64,000 nt of DNA. Origin: Cladorrhinum sp. PSN259. Its lineage: Eukaryota; Ascomycota; Sordariomycetes; Sordariales; Podosporaceae. Below the pieces are notes generated by a model. It did no database searches. It was not told the origin of the DNA and saw only the letters and a program-made list of their open reading frames with translations. The DNA lies in NCBI GenBank assembly GCA_033725935.1, contig MU867073.1:186001-250000 (forward strand), read 5' to 3'. Both the position numbers and the translations under genes were made by a program. This document shows, piece by piece, positions 47,551 to 58,211 of this stretch (within the stretch, counting starts at the first letter, position 1; every line of letters starts with the position of its first letter).

Positions 47551-48674
47551 TCCCCAACTTGAAGCATGGCAACCTGGTAGTCACCCAGCGTGGCACGGCC
47601 GAAAAAAAGGCCAACGGTTCAGAATCCTTCGACTGAAAGAACACGAGATGAAAGTGATTCCGTGGGAGGTTCCAGAGCTTCGTTCGTGATACCCCATACC
47701 TCAGTAAGGTGAGACGAAGATACCCGTGGACAGCTGAAGATCTGCCATGACCAGCCTCGCTACCGCCCATCGAGAGCCTTTGCGCATGCCAAATTGAGCT
47801 GTCTTTGGGGATTTTGTGCCTCAGTCCTACTCCCCTCAGGTCTGCCCCCTTTATCGGGATACCTGTTTATTCCGTTTCGATTGGCCAGTTCAGCTGCCCT
47901 GTCCGGGCCTGCGGGAACGGGAAGGAGACATCAGGCCGGGTCGAGATGCTGGCCGGATTCCAACCTAGAAGTTCCCCGATCATCACCAATTTGGAAGGAT
48001 TGAGAAACAGACTTGCTTCTGTTCTGGAAGGCAGACCGCTGAAAAAGGTTCTAGTGTGGAAAAAAACTCAAAGCGCCCGGACCGCTCTGTGGCATGTGTG
48101 GTGTGCGATTCCCCTTCTTCCCGCGGGAGGGATCACTTGCTGCGTGCCAAGACACCATCGACTCCCGCCATCTGCGCGTCGTGCCCCTGTAACCCCTCAC
48201 CCAAGTGCTTGTGCGCTCGATGAAGAAAGGGACATGGCCGCCGCCGGGGGCATGCTGCCAATGCCAAAGTAGCACCAAGGTACTTCGATACCTTGACAAG
48301 CCTTTCCGGCTCGGATACAACCCATCTCCAATCCATCATCTCCAATGCTCATCCCATCCCATCTCATCTTTCCAGAATATCTGCAGTGCTCATGGTCTCG
48401 TCTTCCCACTTGACCACTACGTCTTGACTACATCCTAGACTCTTTTCAGTCGTTACTTGTATGAAATATCCTCAGGTTCTTGTCATCAGCCGACTTCGCG
48501 CTAGCCCTGAGTCCTTGCGCCACCGAGCAAGACAAAAAAGCACACCGTCGCTCCACTTCCTTCGCGTCGACGATTGCACGCCATCCTCACTCGCCAGACA
48601 GGAAATCTGAACGGGGCCGATCTGCGCTCTGATTTATTGTTCCGACAGGCGCAACCATACTGCACTGCAAACAC

Positions 48675-48709
48675 CACATCCCACATCCCGCATCCCGCAT
48701 CTCGCATCC
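48675..48709. repeat. Five tandem copies of a 7-bp CRCATCC unit
   Basis: Units read CACATCC, CACATCC, CGCATCC, CGCATCT, CGCATCC with no spacer. They lie about 500 bp upstream of the HSF/Sfl1-like start codon. Confidence 0.9.
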
Positions 48710-49204
48710 TCCGGTCGAGTGACAGACGCACCCTACTGTGTACTGTACCTGTACACCGCACCCACCGAATCTTCAACGACTCCACAGGCCGACAGACAGC
48801 TGCACGACGAATTGAGTTCTTGAAGAAAAAGGAGGGACAGCTATTTTGCTGGAAAGCGGGTCCGTGCTAGAGATAGGAGCCACGGCACTTCGCAGCGAAC
48901 CAAGACCGCCGTCGCCGTCGCCGTTGCCCTCGCCATTGCCGTTTCCATCGTCATCGCCGACACAGCTAATTCAATCGATTGAGAATCCCTGGATGCAATG
49001 AGGTAGGCCAAACCTCGGTTTTTTTTTTTCTGTGTGGCGGTTCGCAATAGCCTCCGCCAACTGCCGCGACTGCTTGGATGGATGGAGCTGGGAACACCGG
49101 AGAACGGCGCAGCGCATGTGCCGGTCCCGGTTCCCTTGCGGGTCCTTCTTTGCAGTCATGTTCCCAGGGTTTTTCGCGATATCTTCTGACAACGTACAGG
49201 GCAG

Positions 49205-51243
49205 ATGGCTGCTGCTATTGAGAGAGCGCCGACAAGGAACCATTTGGCTGAAGGACCCGAAGACGACTCGATGGGCGCGAGGACAATCCCAATCATAACA
49301 CCAACCATCCAAATGTCTGCGCCGTCCGAAGGTGATCCCATGGATATCACCACCCCTACCAACTCTTCTGCACCGGCCTCGGCCACCAAGAGCCCCGACA
49401 GCGAAATCAACATCAGCATCAATTTGAACGGCGGTGCGATCGACCAACAACAGCGGCCCCCTCTGCCTCACCAGCATAGCAATCACCATCACCAACAACA
49501 GCAGCAGCAACACCAGGGCCACAACGATAACATTATCATGCCTGCCCCAGCTGCGGCCGCGCCGGCTGTTCACCAGCCCAAGATTGTTCAGACTGCTTTT
49601 ATCCACAAGCTGTACAACATGTTGGAAGATAAGACGATCCAGCATCTGATCGCATGGACCTCGAGTTCTGAGAGCTTCGTCATGCAGCCTTCTCATGAGT
49701 TCTCCAAAGTCCTTGCGTAGGTTTCCCTTCATCTCCACCTCAATCCCAGCGCGCAGTTCGACGCTGACCGGCAACAGGCAATACTTCAAGCATACAAATA
49801 TTTCGTCTTTTGTGCGCCAGCTTAACATGTATGGATTTCATAAAGGTACAGCCCCCGCCAATTCTGAGGCTATCAGTAAGTTCAGTTGTGCTGACGAACC
49901 ACAGTGAGCGATGTATTTGCGCAAGGAACTCCTGACTCCACCATGTGGGAGTTCAAGCATGGCAATGGCAACTTCAAGCGTGGCGACTTGGTTGGTCTGA
50001 GAGAAATCAAACGCCGGGCTTCTCGACACTCGCTGGTCCATCGAGAGTACAGCAACCAAAAGCCACCTCCATCGCAGCCAGGCACGCCTGCGGAGCCAAT
50101 GCCCCCGATGCAGGAGGGCGGCGATCCGAGGTTGAACAGCATTGAGCACAGGCTCTATGACTTGACGACCCGGCTCCAACGTCATGAAGAAAACGCTCAG
50201 TTCATGCAAATCAAGAACCAGGCCATCATGGACACGGTAGCTCGCTTGCTGCAATTTAATAGCGACCTGTCACGCGCCGTGCTTGCGCTTTCCCCAAGCC
50301 CCGACAACCCAATACACCGGGACGGTAAGTGTGGGCTGCATAAGTCGGAGGTATTGTTGAGTGCCAGTATAGCCTAATCTTTTCTTCTCTTTTTTTAGTA
50401 TCAAACCTTCAGAGCGAGGTTCAACGGCAAATGGAGATATTCCAGAGCCTCGACGAACCCCACGAGCCGCTCTTCGCCAGTACCCGTCCGTACTTTGCAA
50501 ACGTAGAGAACGCTCCCGTGTCGCCACGCCAATTACCCCAGGACGATCCCCGGAGAGCCAATCTCGCGGTTCCCCAACCTCGGCAACCAAACTACTACCG
50601 TCCTTCGGTGCCATCTAACCTGTCCATTAGTACTCGCCGACCATACGGGTCGATAGGCGGAAATAGCAGCACTCAATCTTCGCCCTCTTCGATTCGTCCG
50701 CAAGCACCACCACCGCCGCCGGGACCACATCCCTTGGCGAATGTTGAGTTGCCCCCTGGAAGTCTTGCCCGCAGACATACCTCTGCCGACATCCGCGCTC
50801 ATGGGTGGCAGCCGGCGAACCCTCCTCCGTTCGGCTCTGGCCCTCCTTCCTCTCAATGGCCATCGTCTCCCAATCGGCCACCACCAACATCTGATGATCA
50901 GCGCATCCGGGACTCATTCTCTCACTATTCTCTCCAAGCTCCATCGCAGCCTCATTCAAGACCAACCACACCCCCACCGCCTCATTTCGCCATTGGAAAC
51001 AACAACAGCCATGGCAATCCACCACCACCGCCATCAGTATCTGGACCTACATTCAACAACTGGTCGTGGGACTCGGCTAACAGTCGCGAGAATAAGAACC
51101 TTTCCGTAAGGGATCACTCAGCGCCACCCACGAGAAGGGGTAGCATGGCCCATATTTTGAATCCTACCGATACCATGGAGAGAGATGAGGAGGATCTTGA
51201 TCCTCGCGGTGATGATGATCGCAAGAGGAAGAGATTGCAGTAA
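49205..51243 (+). CDS. HSF-type transcription factor, Sfl1/Hsf2-like
   Basis: Exons 49205-49716, 49778-49845, 49905-50324 and 50399-51243 encode 614 aa. The HSF DNA-binding domain spans about residues 125-235: FIHKLYNMLEDKTIQHLIAW, SFVMQPSHEFSKVLAQYFKH (across an intron), the recognition helix NISSFVRQLNMYGFHK, and MWEFKHGNGNFKRGDL. A heptad segment follows (IEHRLYDLTTRLQRHEENAQ). The N-terminus has a mixed Gln/His run near residue 97. The C-terminus is Pro/Ser-rich, with RRHTSADIRAHGW, which I associate with Sfl1-like regulators rather than canonical Hsf1, and ends in a basic RKRKRLQ. Sfl1-type factors regulate morphogenesis and stress genes. HSF assignment is certain; the Sfl1 versus Hsf1 subclass is moderate. 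The 5.1 kb upstream gap fits a highly regulated gene. Confidence 0.9.
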
Positions 51244-52062
51244 CTGACCCCCTATTGGCAAACATCAATACTTGGATATGATAGGGGGGTTTTTTTTTTG
51301 GAGATATTCATTTTTCATATTTCTTTTGGTGCTTTTTGGCTTGTTGGCTTTTTTGGATAAAACCATACCTTTATTGTTGGACGCACAAAAAAGCATCTAT
51401 TGGCCTTGATTTTTTTTCTGTTAGCTCAAATTCGATACCTTATTTACTCTTTATACATATGAGCAAATTCTAGGGAGGCTTAGTTTCTTTTCTAATACGT
51501 TTTGGATTTCCTATATTGGAGAGGCATTGGCGGAATTTTTTCTTCTGATCAAACTTGACTATGGCAAGGGAGCGTGCGTGTATTTACTTGTACGATGTCC
51601 GGAATTGGGTCAGGGAAGGAAGTCGAATTATCATGTAAGTTTTCTTTTCTTTTGTAGGTGGCGTCTTCGGTTGTGATCTCTCTGCTTGGGTCTATCTCGT
51701 GGGGGGTTTATCTGCTCTTGTCGCAAAGGCAGGCATGCTGCACTTTTATTTGCTTGTTTATCATCTGCTTTTGCTGCTAAAAAAGCATTTCTTGTCAGTT
51801 GATATCATCATGATTATTGGTAGTTGTATCTGTATCGAGAAGAAAGTTGGATGATGATGGCCTGGGTCTTTCTCCCAAATGGATTAATATAATACCTCTG
51901 TATAATTATAGGCTTCAAATGGCGTTAACATGTATGTTTTTGAAGTGAGAAACCAAGCCGTTAATTGATGCCTATCTAGATGCTTGCTCTTCGCCATCAT
52001 CATCGTCGACAACCCCATTCACAATCCCAGCTCCATCATTGGCCTGACTATCCCCGTTCACT
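51244..52062. other. Convergent intergenic region after the HSF/Sfl1-like gene
   Basis: About 800 bp, T-rich on the plus strand, with several T runs (51291-51300, 51410-51418). It holds the 3' UTRs of two converging genes. No gene is seen. Confidence 0.4.
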
Positions 52063-53013
52063 TTAGCCTTCTCTTTTTTTCTTGTTCTTGTTCTTTTTCT
52101 TCTTTTTCTTTGCTGCGTCACCGTTTGTCGTTGTAGTTGTTGTCCCTGATCCCGACTTTTGACCGCTGTTTTCTCGGTTTGTTGTTGTTTTTTGGTCGCC
52201 GTCCTGAGATAGTGGTGGTGCATCCTTCATTTCGACATCCTCCGCCGGGCTCTCTACCCGTCCATTCATCTCGGCAGGTTTACCCCCTTCCTTCTGCCGC
52301 CCATTGGCCTGTTTTCCTTCGTCACCATCACCGTTTGTCTTTTCATCCTCCTTCTGCTGCCCATTGACCTGCTTCTTCTCCTCCTCCTCCTCCTCAATAA
52401 CCTTGACCTTCTTCCTCCTATTTTGCACCACAACAACCGGCTCTTCCACCCTCCCCCTTTTCAGACTACCCTTTGCTCCCTTGCCTTTGCCAATGGCGCT
52501 ACGACCGGCGTCATCGTCGCTGTCGCTTTCGTTCCCTCTCCCGCCGTTTCTTCGCTTGAGAAAAGCTTCCTCCTTTTGCTTTGCCGCGTTCTTGCCCAGT
52601 ATTTTCTGGCGCAGAAACTTGTCTTCTGCACTTTTGGCTGCTGTCTTTTCTGCCGCGCTTGGGGGCGCGTAGCCTACGCCTGCGTTGGGCGGTGCCGAGG
52701 AGAGGAAGTCTTTGTCTTCTTGGGCTTGTGATTTTTGGCGGTCATTATTTGAAGCAGAAGAAGATGAGGTTGTTGTGGCTGCGGTTGTTGGTTTTGATGA
52801 AGAAAGAAGTGAGGAGAAACCACCGCCTGAGAAGGAGTGAGTTGAGGAGGATGAAGTAGTAGTAGTAGATTTGGGCCGGTGTTTTGAGATTGTAGAGCAG
52901 ACGGTGGCGTGTTTCGCTGTTGTGAGGTTGAAGAGGTTCATGAAGGTTGTGAAGTTTGCTGAAGATGAGGATGGTGGAGGTGGTGGTGGTTTTTCTGAGT
53001 CTGGAGGTGCCAT
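52063..53013 (-). CDS. Lysine-rich low-complexity protein, possibly DUF3245-like
   Basis: A single-exon frame from the ATG at 53013 gives 316 aa starting MAPPDSEKPPPPPP. Most of it is low complexity: Pro, Ser/Thr runs, Glu/Lys runs and a lysine-rich C-terminus (KKKKKKNKNKKKREG) that looks like a nuclear or nucleolar signal. The only segment with a folded or conserved look is residues about 125-175 (SAEDKFLRQKILGKNAAKQK, ESDSDDDAGRSAIGKGKG), which resembles the fungal DUF3245 family. That link is from memory and weak. The consistent frame over 0.95 kb and a short basic nuclear-type architecture argue for a real gene. Confidence 0.65.
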   Translation of the reverse strand: MAPPDSEKPPPPPPSSSSANFTTFMNLFNLTTAKHATVCSTISKHRPKSTTTTSSSSTHSFSGGGFSSLLSSSKPTTAATTTSSSSASNNDRQKSQAQEDKDFLSSAPPNAGVGYAPPSAAEKTAAKSAEDKFLRQKILGKNAAKQKEEAFLKRRNGGRGNESDSDDDAGRSAIGKGKGAKGSLKRGRVEEPVVVVQNRRKKVKVIEEEEEEKKQVNGQQKEDEKTNGDGDEGKQANGRQKEGGKPAEMNGRVESPAEDVEMKDAPPLSQDGDQKTTTNRENSGQKSGSGTTTTTTNGDAAKKKKKKNKNKKKREG

Positions 53014-54545
53014 GATCAATGAGATTTGGTGAGTTCGTGGAGAGAATTGGCGTACTAGTTGTGCGGCGAATGGGGGGTATAGAAGATTTTGGATCCAAAG
53101 TTGTGGTGCCGGTTCTGAGAATTGATGTCTGTTGAGGATGTGATGATAGTGAATCGAAGATGAAAGAGGTGAAAGTGAACTTTGGTTGTGTTATCAGGAT
53201 TTTTTCGGTGAGAGAGGGAAGCTTATCGGTTGGCGTAGTTTGATTGGTTGCTTGGCGGGACTTACACAGCCTCACTTCGGTCTTGCTGATGACCTCAACT
53301 TCAACTTTGTCCTATAACTCTAGGATATTTTCTTTTGTACGTATCTCACCAAGCTGTTAGCATAGTTCCCCCTATCTAGGATTTTCTTCTCGGTTTTCCA
53401 GTCTCCAGCCGTAACCACCACCAAAACACCGCCCAAGCACCTTGATGGCCACTACTACTGACTCCTCTCCCCCTCACCCACCAACCAGGTAATCTACATA
53501 CTCCCTCCCCTGCTCCAAAAATAACGCTCTATATACAAGGTCCAACAGCCACCTACCACCAGCTCCCAGAAAATCGCACTGGGTAATAGCCCAACGATCT
53601 GGGGGCAGCAATATAAGTTCGCTAAACCACGGAAATGGACGATTCTCGATGCCGACATCTCTACCTTCTCTCAACAAAGGCCACGAGTAATCGATGCCTG
53701 CCTTGCATCTGAAAGAACTCGAGATCGAGTTCTGGCCCGGACTGAGTTTTCCACCACAGCTTTTTCGAAAACTGATCAGTCACAATCACAATTCACAGCC
53801 CAACCCAATGATAGTTGTAATGATAGATTTATTTAACCTCCCTCTGATAAAGACCGACCAAGCCCACAAGTCAGAAACACGCATGAAAACAGACCAAACC
53901 AGAGTTACAACAACAGACAAAACACAAAGTACCTTTGATAAGAGAAAATGAAAAGACGAGCTGTGTAGAATGTAACCTCACCAACGTCCTCAGTTATGCC
54001 CAAGATCGAAATACACAGAGAGACACACACAACAACACAAAAAGAAAAAGCTGTAGTAGGTAGTAGCAGCCAGCCATTAAAGAAAAAAGAGAGCCCCCGT
54101 CCGCAAACCCCCCTACTAATTTCAGTACTGTCCGTGTGTTCTGTTTCTCCCCGTTCGCACGTGCCCTGGCCCAGACAAATCATGCTGTGCAGAAAAAGCC
54201 TTCCCATGGATCTGATGTCACTTGCGTATATGGTGCCTGCAGTTTATCGGGGTTGGTCTCGAATCCCTCATGGGACAGCTCCAAAATGATTGCTGCCTAG
54301 ATCTGGAAGACCCCCTCCTCTTGCCCCCCATCAAGGCACCCCATGCAGATGCGGGCGGATTCCCAAAACTTCAAAAATGCATCCTGACCAAAGCCCGCAG
54401 CCCGCACCCACATAGACAGATAACAGACACCCATGCCGCGGCTTCCGCAGATCTAAACATATCCGGCCCATCCGATGCAAGAAAACCGACAACGCCCAAG
54501 AAACACCAACGGTGCACACGCTGAGAAGACGTAGTGTATCAGAGT
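53014..54545. other. Intergenic: upstream of the lysine-rich gene, 3' region of ypt1
   Basis: About 1.5 kb between two minus-strand genes. It is A/C-rich on the plus strand. Frames at 53474-54524 are short and unlike known families. Nothing else is recognisable. Confidence 0.35.
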
Positions 54546-55521
54546 TTAGCAGCAGCCACCGGACTGGTTGTTTGAGACACCCTGGCCAGGGGACACGTTG
54601 ACGTTTGCCTTGGTGTTGTTGGTGGCGATGCTGCTGCCCATGCGCTCCTTGATCTGACGGGCCATGGTAAGGAAAGCCTGCTCGACGTTGCTGGCGTTCT
54701 TTGCTGACGTCTCGAGGAAAGGAATGCCCAGGCTGTCGGCAAATTCCTATTAGGTTGATACACGAGTCAGCATTCTACCCAAAAGTTTGGTACGCACCGG
54801 GGAAATGCATGTGATTTTCAACCGTTGCGGGGATGGGTAGAATATCTTACCTTGGCGACTTGGTAGTCAACAACCTTCTTATCGGACATATCGCTCTTGT
54901 TACCTACGAGGAGCTTGTTAACGCCCTCGGTGGCGTACCTGTCGATTTCTTGCAACCATTGCTTGACGTTGTTGAAGCTGTCCATGTCGGTCACATCGTA
55001 GACAACGCAGATACCGTGTGCGCCGCGGTAGTATGATGAGGTGATGGTACGGAAACGTTCCTGGCCAGCAGTGTCCCACTACGAATAGAAAATCTTGTTA
55101 GCGCCCGGCCCTTATTTTGTCGTGTCCGGGGGGAGACGGTCGACATACGATTTGTAGCTTCACAGTCTTGCCATCGAGCTCGATAGTGCGGATTTTCTGC
55201 GCCGGGTTAGTCTCATTTCATTTCGTTGATTATTTCGCTGTCGGGGATGCATACAAAGTCAACGCCGATAGTGGAGATGTAGGACTCGGTGTAGGTATCG
55301 TCGGCGAACCGCAAAAGCAAGCAAGACTTTCCGACACCGGAGTCACCGATGAGCAGGAGCTTGAAGAGATAGTCGTATCTGGGAATGTCATGTCAGGCGC
55401 TAACAGCTGGCAAACTATGGCTGGGAGAGGAACACTGCACGGCACTGAGAGTCAGCAAGCAAGCAAGCAAACAAAGGCGGTAGGGGGACTCGGTGGGCTA
55501 AACTCACTACTCGGGATTCAT
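54546..55521 (-). CDS. ypt1: Ypt1/Rab1-type small GTPase
   Basis: Five exons on the minus strand: 55521-55511, 55378-55255, 55196-55149, 55078-54851 and 54746-54546, encoding 203 aa. Ypt1 controls vesicle tethering from ER to Golgi and within the Golgi, and early autophagy. Motifs: [25 protein letters not shown] (P loop, split by intron 1), switch I and effector region YISTIGVDFKIRTIEL, DTAGQERFRTITSSYYRGAH, GNKSDM, ETSAKNASNVEQAF, and the geranylgeranylated C-terminus GGCC. The first coding exon is only 11 nt; its donor must be GTAGTG because a nearby better-looking GTGAGT would create a stop. Length and sequence fit Ypt1 rather than Sec4 (EIDRYATEGVNKLLVGNK). Confidence 0.97.
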
Positions 55522-56799
55522 GGTGGGCGAATGCGCGATGCGTCTCGATGGGCTTCTTGGTTTTGTGAATGTGGTTTGCGGATGGAGGGCGTCTGGAAAA
55601 AAGCAGTGTCGTGCGGAAAATGAGTCCAGGAAGGTTGATGGAAGTGGAAGGCAGCAAGCAGGTCGGTCGGCGACTCTGGAAGGCTGCGTCAGGGCGTCAG
55701 AACAACTGGGTGGATCCAACCTGATTGGATCATTGCGCAGGTGGGAGGGGACAAAAACGCAGGGGCCCTTAGGGGAGACTCACGTGATGTATGATGTTGT
55801 GGATGGGCGGTGTGCGGTGTCGCTGGGTGCGTATAAGTGCCAAATCTGGCTTATCGTGGTTGATCAATCAGAGCAAGGAAACCTTGGAAGAGAACAGATG
55901 ACAGAATGGAAATGGCATTTTAAATATATTTTGTTTTGCAAAAGGTGACCCCGAGGGTGAATGGGCTCCTGGGTGTTCGTCGGAAAGCTTCTCTGCCACT
56001 GCGGCGGTTGGCAGCTGATAGCAGTCAGGTGCAGGCGATTTGCCATGCTGGCCTTGGACCTATCCCTCTTGACCAACCATACCTGATACCCGAAAATCCC
56101 GATGATTCTTTCAACGAACGATGCACATGACAACTATCTCATGCATTGTTGTGTTGTCGTCATTCAAAGACATTGTTGTTTTCCATAGTAAGGTTGTTTT
56201 ACAAGTGAACCCATCGCTTCTGATATCCATCATCTGCACCTGATACAGGGAGTTCCCTACCTGGAAGATTGAATGTTGGATTATTGGGGACGGGACTACC
56301 TGAACCGAGACTGTGGGTTTTACCTCGAGGATGTCTCTATAACTCTAGCAGTAGCTTAAACCCCGAGGACTTGATAGCCCTTCCTTCTCAGGTAGGTAAT
56401 CAATGATAACTTTATTTTTCTCAAGATTGAAGGAAATCTAATGCGGCGTTTTTTCTATCTTCAACCAGACTCACTTCAGCAATTTTGAAAGGAAACTTTT
56501 GCACATGAAGTAGCTGAAGTCCAAAACTTTCTATTAAGTCGTCTTCCGAAATGCCGTCCTTTCTTCCTTCCTGCAGCTGTGGTTATCTTGCCCCGCTCCC
56601 ACCCAAATAAGCAAAGCGTCAGGCCCAGCGGCCCATATTATTTTGTCTGCAACCCCAGAGCCGTTTCGTGCCGCCGCTGCTACGAAAACCGAAATTCAAA
56701 ATCACTGACATCATCCTGGTCGACCACGACAACCATACTCTGTGAGATCAATTGGTTGCCAAAAAGGGCCTACGACCCAGTTTACATACACGATCATCA
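55522..56799. promoter_or_regulatory. Divergent intergenic region ypt1/DUF2358-like gene
   Basis: About 1.28 kb containing both promoters. A frame at 55520-55948 overlaps the ypt1 start on the other strand and lacks similarity. No repeats or RNA genes are seen. Confidence 0.4.
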
Positions 56800-57744
56800 A
56801 TGTCTTCGCCGGCGAGGACAAAGATACTTCCTCGCTGCCCCTCAGCAGCACTCTCCCCCACCAACTCAAGCTACTTCAGATCACCACCACCAGCATGGGC
56901 GACCAATGCTAGTCAACGAAATATCTCATCCTCTTCGTCAAAACTACCAATACAACCACCATCGCCGCCGCTGCCATCCTCCTCTGCCACCCTCACAAGT
57001 TCTTCACCTGTCCCACACTTCAACTTTTCAACCCCGCCACCATCCCCCTCCCCACCACCAAACGACCCCGAACAAGCCCGCAAAGTCAAGTTGGGCACAA
57101 CCCTTCGCATCCTACAAACACACCTCCCACGGCTGCTTCAAACGCCTTTACCATCAGAAATTCTATCACCCCACATCACTTTATACCTCTTTCCCTCAAC
57201 ACACCCACACCTACCGACCGTAACGGGCCGCGTAGCATACATAGCTGCCCTCTGGTCCTCACCAATAGCATGGAACCGCGTGCCAATTGTAGGAAATGTC
57301 CGGCTGGAAATGCTATCAGAACGAATGATCAAAGAACCGACACATACTGAGAGGAGAAAAGGAGCAGTAGGGGAGCAATTAGTGGTAAGATGGCGGACCG
57401 TGGGCAAGGGACAGAATGGAGTCAAGAAGTTGTGGTTTGGTGAGGGGGAGAATAGTGGGAAGCAAAAAGTTGTTGGGACCAGTCAGGCTGTTGGTGAGGG
57501 GAAGGAATTTACGGGATTGTTCATCTTTGATTTTGATGGAGAAGGGAGGATCCTAAGCCACACGATTGAGCATGTACAGGAGGGAGGGCAATGGGAGGGG
57601 AGTGGGTTGGGGGCTAAGGTTGTGGGCTTGACGGATTGGTTGCTTGGTGGGATTAAGGGAGATACGGGGGGAGGAGCGTGTCCAGCTTTTCAGAGGGTGA
57701 GGGTTGGGGAGCGGTGGAGCGGTAATATGGGGAGGGAGAGGTAA
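56800..57744 (+). CDS. DUF2358 (C6orf136-like) NTF2-fold protein, probably mitochondrial
   Basis: A single exon from the ATG at 56800 encodes 314 aa. The N-terminal 60 residues (MSSPARTKILPRCPSAALSP, Ser/Pro/Arg-rich, few acids) look like a mitochondrial presequence. The later part matches the pattern of DUF2358 proteins: a helix LRILQTHLPRLLQTPLPSEI, then HITLYLFPST, GRVAYIAALWSSPIAWNRVP, VRLEMLSERMI, EQLVVRWRTVG, and GLFIFDFDGEGRILSHTIEHV. These alternate as expected for an NTF2-like cone. The biochemical role of the family is unknown to me. The C-terminus is basic. Another in-frame start lies upstream at a TTG and is not preferred. Family call is moderate, based on remembered motif order. 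Confidence 0.8.
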   Translation: MSSPARTKILPRCPSAALSPTNSSYFRSPPPAWATNASQRNISSSSSKLPIQPPSPPLPSSSATLTSSSPVPHFNFSTPPPSPSPPPNDPEQARKVKLGTTLRILQTHLPRLLQTPLPSEILSPHITLYLFPSTHPHLPTVTGRVAYIAALWSSPIAWNRVPIVGNVRLEMLSERMIKEPTHTERRKGAVGEQLVVRWRTVGKGQNGVKKLWFGEGENSGKQKVVGTSQAVGEGKEFTGLFIFDFDGEGRILSHTIEHVQEGGQWEGSGLGAKVVGLTDWLLGGIKGDTGGGACPAFQRVRVGERWSGNMGRER

Positions 57745-58211
57745 ACCCGAGTGAAGCAGGTTGGCGTCTGTATGGATTTGAGAGGGAAAAGGATGTGTAT
57801 CTGAAATCATGACTGGGAAGGAAAATGCGTGCATAAATTATGGTCTTTTTGTATCATTAGGGGATTCGACATGAATGGGCTGGTGAGCATGGGATTGGTT
57901 TTATGGGACTCCGATACGGAAAACGGGGACAAAAACGATTGGGATGGTAAATAAACAAAAAAAACCCTCCTCGGTTTATATGTTTTTATATATTTATTTG
58001 GGTTTTATATCCAAAAGAAATAAATCGGTCAAAATTTTGGTATGTTGGATACCGAAAGAAAGAAAACGATGCTCTCCTTGGACGAGGCAAATGTTGGATT
58101 TTACTCGTCTGCCACTCATCCTCTCACCCTCTCACCTTTCCCGTTTCATTTCACTACCCTTACCCCTGCCTCTTATCCTCCACCCTCTTCCCTTCACTTG
58201 AGCGTCCCCCC
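57745..58211. other. Convergent intergenic region DUF2358-like/SET gene
   Basis: About 470 bp of 3' sequence of two converging genes. It is A/T-rich near 57940-58040 and pyrimidine-rich at 58100-58200. No gene is seen. Confidence 0.4.

Larger units (their letters stand above)
44079..49204. promoter_or_regulatory. 5.1 kb gap: ctf4 3' region and long upstream region of the HSF/Sfl1-like gene
   Basis: I find no supported gene in this stretch, by far the longest gap here. It holds simple repeats: CT-rich at 45075-45108, TG at 46084-46104, C16 at 47535-47550 and a 7-bp tandem array at 48675-48709. Frames such as 46289-46735 and 47805-48272 have no family resemblance. The stretch next to 49205 is probably promoter plus a long leader, common for regulatory genes in this group. 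A non-coding RNA cannot be excluded. Confidence 0.4.

Noticed and set aside
48824..48987. Open frame with a hydrophobic Ala/Val/Ile stretch resembling a membrane segment
   Set aside because: There is no in-frame ATG, and the stretch arises from a GCC/GTC triplet-like repeat in the probable leader of the HSF/Sfl1-like gene.
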